From NCBI GenBank assembly GCA_012026925.1, contig VEPJ01000097.1, positions 1 to 34,211 of the forward strand: a DNA stretch of 34,211 nt. The letters are read 5' to 3'. Below, piece after piece: positions 31,527-34,211 of the stretch. The stretch is from Gammaproteobacteria bacterium (GTDB taxonomy: Bacteria > Pseudomonadota > Gammaproteobacteria > Steroidobacterales > Steroidobacteraceae). Both the position numbers and the translations under genes were made by a program. A model generated the notes under the pieces. It did not search any database and was not told where the DNA came from. It saw only the letters and a program-made list of their open reading frames with translations. The number at the start of each line of letters is the position of its first letter. Position 1 is the stretch's first letter.

Positions 31527-33404
31527 ATGACGGCACAGGCGCAAGCGCTGGACCCGATGCGCCTCGCGCTGGTCGGCGTCCCGAACTCCGGCAAGACGGC
31601 GCTCTTCAACCGCCTCACGGGCAGCCGGCAGAAGGTCGCCAACTACGCGGGCGTCACCGTCGAGCGCAAGGAAGGTTCGTTCGTCGGGCCGACGCGCAGG
31701 CGGCAGTATCGCGTGCTCGACCTGCCCGGCTCGTACAGCCTCACGCCGACGACGCTCGACGAGGCAATCACGCGCGACTTCCTGCTCGGGCGACTCTCCG
31801 GCGAGGCGGCACCCGAGTTCGTCGTGTGCGTCGTCGACGCGACCAACCTGCGCCTCAACCTGCGTCTCGTGCTCGAGCTGCGCGACCTCGGCGTGCCGAT
31901 GATCGTCGCGCTCAACATGAGCGACCTCGCCCGCAACCGGGGCTTCCGGCTCGACCGTGAGCGGCTCGAGCGCGAGCTCGGCGTGCCGGTCGTCGAGACC
32001 GTCGCGGTCGCGAACAGCGGCCACCGGCAGCTGCTCGACGCGCTCGAGGGCATTCAGCACCCCGGGACCGCGCCGCGGCGCGAGTGGCGCGACCCGAGCT
32101 TCGAGCACATCCAGCAGACACAGCGCGAGGTGCGCCGCATCCTGCGCGCGATCGACTACGCCGAGCCGGCACGCAAGGAGGCGCTGCGCCGCCTCGACGC
32201 GGTCGTCATGCACCCCGTCGCGGGGCCGGCGATCCTCGCGGTGCTGCTGTTCTTCGTCTTCCAGGCCGTGTTCGGCTGGGCCGCCCTCCCGATGAACGCG
32301 ATCGATGCGGGCATGTCTTGGATCGGCGCGAAGCTGGCGGCGTCGCTGCCGGATGGCGCGCTGCGCAGCCTGCTCATCGACGGCGTGATCGCGGGCGCGG
32401 GCAGCGTGCTCGTGTTCCTGCCGCAGATCCTGATCCTGTTCTTCTTCATCCTCGCGCTCGAGGACAGCGGCTACCTGCCGCGCGCCGCGTACCTGCTCGA
32501 TCGCGTGATGGGCAGCGTGGGCCTCTCGGGCCGCGCGTTCATCCCGCTGCTGTCGAGCTTCGCCTGCGCGGTGCCGGGCATCATGGCGACGCGCACGATC
32601 CCGAACGTCCGCGATCGCATCGCGACGATCATGATCGCGCCGCTCATGACCTGTTCCGCGCGCCTGCCGGTCTATGCGCTCGTGATAGCGGCCTTCATCC
32701 CGCACCGGCCCGTCGGCCCGTTCAACCTGCCGGGGCTGGTGCTGTTCACGCTTTACGTTTCCGGGATCGTCGCCGCGATGGCCGTCGCCTACGCGCTCAA
32801 GCGCACCGCGCTCAAGTCTTCGTACCACCCGCTGCTGCTCGAACTCCCCGAGTACCACTGGCCGCATCTCAACAACCTCGCGATCGGGTTGTGGGAGCGC
32901 CTCAAGGTCTTCGTGCAGCGGGTCGGTACGATCATCCTCGCGCTCATGATCGTGCTCTGGTTCCTGAGCAGCTACCCCGCCCCGCCGCCGGGCGCCGCGG
33001 GCCCGCCGATCCTGTACAGCTTCGCGGGAATGGTCGGGCACGCGCTGGAGCACCTGTTCGCGCCGCTCGGCTTCAACTGGCAGATTTCGCTCGCCCTCGT
33101 CCCGGGCCTCGCTGCGCGCGAGGTCGCGGTGGGCGCGCTCGGGACGGTGTACTCGCTGTCTTCCACCGGTGACGACGTGGCCGCGACGCTGGTGCCGATG
33201 ATCGCGCACACCTGGAGCCTCGCGACGGCGCTCTCGCTGCTCGCCTGGTACGTGTTCGCGCCGCAGTGCCTCTCGACGCTGGCCGTCGTCAAGCGGGAAA
33301 CGAATTCCTGGCGTTATCCGCTGCTGATGGCGGGCTACCTGTTCGGGCTCGCGTACCTGGCGGCATTCGTCACCTACCGGGTCGCGACCGCGCTCGGCGG
33401 CTGA
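31527..33404 (+). CDS. feoB: ferrous iron transporter FeoB
   Basis: Fe(II) importer of the inner membrane, 625 aa. N-terminal G-protein domain: GVPNSGKTALFN (G1), YAGVTVE (G2), DLPGSYSL (G3), NMSD (G4). Many membrane segments follow from about residue 230 (GPAILAVLLFFVFQAVFGWA; VLVFLPQILILFFFILALEDSGYLPRAAY; GRAFIPLLSSFACAVPGIMATR, the conserved gate-like motif with CAVPG) to the end FGLAYLAAFVTYRVATAL. It is shorter than E. coli FeoB (773 aa), mainly in the linker and C-terminal regions. The ATG at 31527 is supported by GAGG upstream. Confidence 0.96.
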   Translation: MTAQAQALDPMRLALVGVPNSGKTALFNRLTGSRQKVANYAGVTVERKEGSFVGPTRRRQYRVLDLPGSYSLTPTTLDEAITRDFLLGRLSGEAAPEFVVCVVDATNLRLNLRLVLELRDLGVPMIVALNMSDLARNRGFRLDRERLERELGVPVVETVAVANSGHRQLLDALEGIQHPGTAPRREWRDPSFEHIQQTQREVRRILRAIDYAEPARKEALRRLDAVVMHPVAGPAILAVLLFFVFQAVFGWAALPMNAIDAGMSWIGAKLAASLPDGALRSLLIDGVIAGAGSVLVFLPQILILFFFILALEDSGYLPRAAYLLDRVMGSVGLSGRAFIPLLSSFACAVPGIMATRTIPNVRDRIATIMIAPLMTCSARLPVYALVIAAFIPHRPVGPFNLPGLVLFTLYVSGIVAAMAVAYALKRTALKSSYHPLLLELPEYHWPHLNNLAIGLWERLKVFVQRVGTIILALMIVLWFLSSYPAPPPGAAGPPILYSFAGMVGHALEHLFAPLGFNWQISLALVPGLAAREVAVGALGTVYSLSSTGDDVAATLVPMIAHTWSLATALSLLAWYVFAPQCLSTLAVVKRETNSWRYPLLMAGYLFGLAYLAAFVTYRVATALGG

Positions 33405-33413
33405 GGCAGTCCC

Positions 33414-33659
33414 ATGCTCGAGATGCTGTTCGTCGGAGCCATCGTCCTCGTCGCTGCGATCTATTCGACCTGGGCGCTGCTGCCCGCGCCCGCGCGGCGG
33501 ACGCTCGCGGCCCGTCTAGCTCCATTGGCGTCATCGAGCTGGTGCCCCGGCTGGCTCGGGCGGCGGCTACGCTACGCCGCGACTGGCGGGCCCTCGGGAA
33601 CGGATCCCTGCAGCGGCTGCAGTGCACACCAGCCGCCGCGGGACGAAGCCCGCCGCTGA
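33414..33659 (+). CDS. small membrane protein with C-terminal CxxC after feoB (DUF6587-like)
   Basis: 81 aa. One N-terminal transmembrane helix (MLEMLFVGAIVLVAAIYSTWALLP) is followed by a basic Ala/Arg-rich stretch and ends with DPCSGCSAHQPP, a CxxC close to the C-terminus. It starts nine bases after the feoB stop, so it belongs to the feo operon. Position and CxxC suggest a FeoC-like accessory role, but it has no winged-helix domain. It resembles the DUF6587 family; function unproven. Confidence 0.8.
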   Translation: MLEMLFVGAIVLVAAIYSTWALLPAPARRTLAARLAPLASSSWCPGWLGRRLRYAATGGPSGTDPCSGCSAHQPPRDEARR

Positions 33660-33705
33660 GCTCCCGCGAGCCGACGCTCCCGCGGCGATACGCCACTCCC
33701 GCACC

Positions 33706-33744
33706 AAAGAAACGGGGCGCGCAGGCCGAGCCCGCGCGCCCCGT
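33706..33744 (-). terminator. intrinsic terminator of the right-edge cytochrome (possibly bidirectional)
   Basis: ACGGGGCGCGC (33712-33722) pairs perfectly with GCGCGCCCCGT (33734-33744), with an 11-base loop. On the minus strand TTTCTTT follows. It lies between the convergent feo operon and the multiheme cytochrome gene. Confidence 0.82.
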
Positions 33745-33762
33745 GGCTTCTCGCCGCGACCG

Positions 33763-34211
33763 TCAGTTTACCGTCTGGTCGCTCGGCGGCAGCTCGCCAG
33801 CGGCCGGCTTCGCCGGCGGCTCCTCGCCCGCCATCTGGTAGAGGATCGCCGGGTTCTGCTCCTCCTCCGCGAGCAGTGCGTGGCAGGTGTCGCAGTCCTT
33901 CTTGATCTTCTCGCCGTCGTCCGTCTTGTGCTTCTTGTCGTGGCACCGGAAGCACCCCGGCGACTGCTTGTGGCCGATGTGGTTCGGGTAGGTGTCCCAC
34001 GTGACCTTCATCTGCGGGAAGACGTTCCAGGCGTACACGTCGCCGAGCGCCTTGCCCGCCTGTGCGATCGCATCCGCCCTGCTCTTCGCGAGGTCCGGGT
34101 AGTTCTTCGCGTAGAAGTTCGCGATGTCCTCCGCGATGCCCTTGCGCGCGGCGTCGTGCGACGGATACTCGACCTGCACCGCGCGCAGGCCCTCGCGCTT
34201 TATGTAGGGCA
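33763..34211 (-). CDS. multiheme c-type cytochrome, C-terminal fragment (NapC/NirT-like), 5' truncated by window edge
   Basis: The frame is open to the window edge and continues beyond it; 148 residues are visible, starting PYIKREGLRAVQVEYPSHDAARKGIAEDIANFYAKNYPD. Two heme sites, CFRCH and CDTCH, lie in the stretch NHIGHKQSPGCFRCHDKKHKTDDG..KKDCDTCH, which also carries extra histidines suited to bis-His ligation. This C-terminal pattern is familiar from large NapC/NirT-related inner-membrane quinol dehydrogenases, but the membrane anchor and the other hemes are outside the window, so the family call is tentative. The GTG at 34179 is unlikely to be the true start. The tail is Pro/Glu-rich. Confidence 0.8.
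   Translation of the reverse strand, partial: PYIKREGLRAVQVEYPSHDAARKGIAEDIANFYAKNYPDLAKSRADAIAQAGKALGDVYAWNVFPQMKVTWDTYPNHIGHKQSPGCFRCHDKKHKTDDGEKIKKDCDTCHALLAEEEQNPAILYQMAGEEPPAKPAAGELPPSDQTVN

Overview
The window is a G+C-rich bacterial chromosome segment (about two thirds G+C by eye). Gene content points to a Gram-negative, respiratory, metal-active proteobacterium, most likely gamma- or betaproteobacterial: outer-membrane decaheme lipoproteins with an MtrB-type porin, a birA-coaX-SPOR-tRNA-Thr block, plsY, FeoAB with a small CxxC protein, and ctlX. Base composition looks even throughout, and I see no insertion sequence, phage gene or CRISPR array.

Layout. (1) 2-2280 (+): end of a V/A-type ATPase operon (A C-terminus, B, D), followed by an SDR/DUF2867 protein and a small periplasmic cytochrome c. 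(2) 4184-15147 (-): an extracellular electron-transfer locus. Its operon core has the order OmcA/MtrC decaheme lipoprotein, MtrA/DmsE decaheme cytochrome, MtrB/PioB porin, the same order as mtrCAB of Shewanella. Upstream lie two more OmcA/MtrC-family lipoproteins, each followed by its own intrinsic terminator. All three lipoproteins have a collagen-like Gly-Pro-Thr tract after the lipidated cysteine, and one has lost a heme-binding cysteine. (3) 15398-22566 (-): a complete NiFe-hydrogenase maturation operon, hypC-hypA-hypB-hypD-hypF-[HemN-like radical SAM gene]-hypE, with no hydrogenase structural genes in the window. (4) 22679-27850 (-): DUF6116, a zinc-ribbon protein, bactofilin, tRNA-Thr, a SPOR protein, two tandem mini-cytochromes, coaX, birA and plsY. 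(5) 27950-31017: an AhpD-like protein (+), a lipocalin-like protein, CtlX, and an ECF sigma/anti-sigma pair. (6) 31186-33659 (+): feoA, feoB and a small CxxC membrane protein behind a Fur-box-like site. (7) 33763-34211 (-): the C-terminus of a multiheme cytochrome resembling NapC/NirT-type quinol dehydrogenases, cut by the window edge.

How the parts fit. The trans-outer-membrane conduit, several small periplasmic cytochromes and a possible inner-membrane quinol-linked cytochrome could together move electrons between the quinone pool and extracellular iron or another solid acceptor or donor. The direction cannot be told from sequence. Ferrous iron import (FeoAB) and candidate Fur sites upstream of both feoA and one decaheme gene suggest iron-responsive control. 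The hyp operon implies a NiFe hydrogenase elsewhere in the genome, which could supply electrons from H2.
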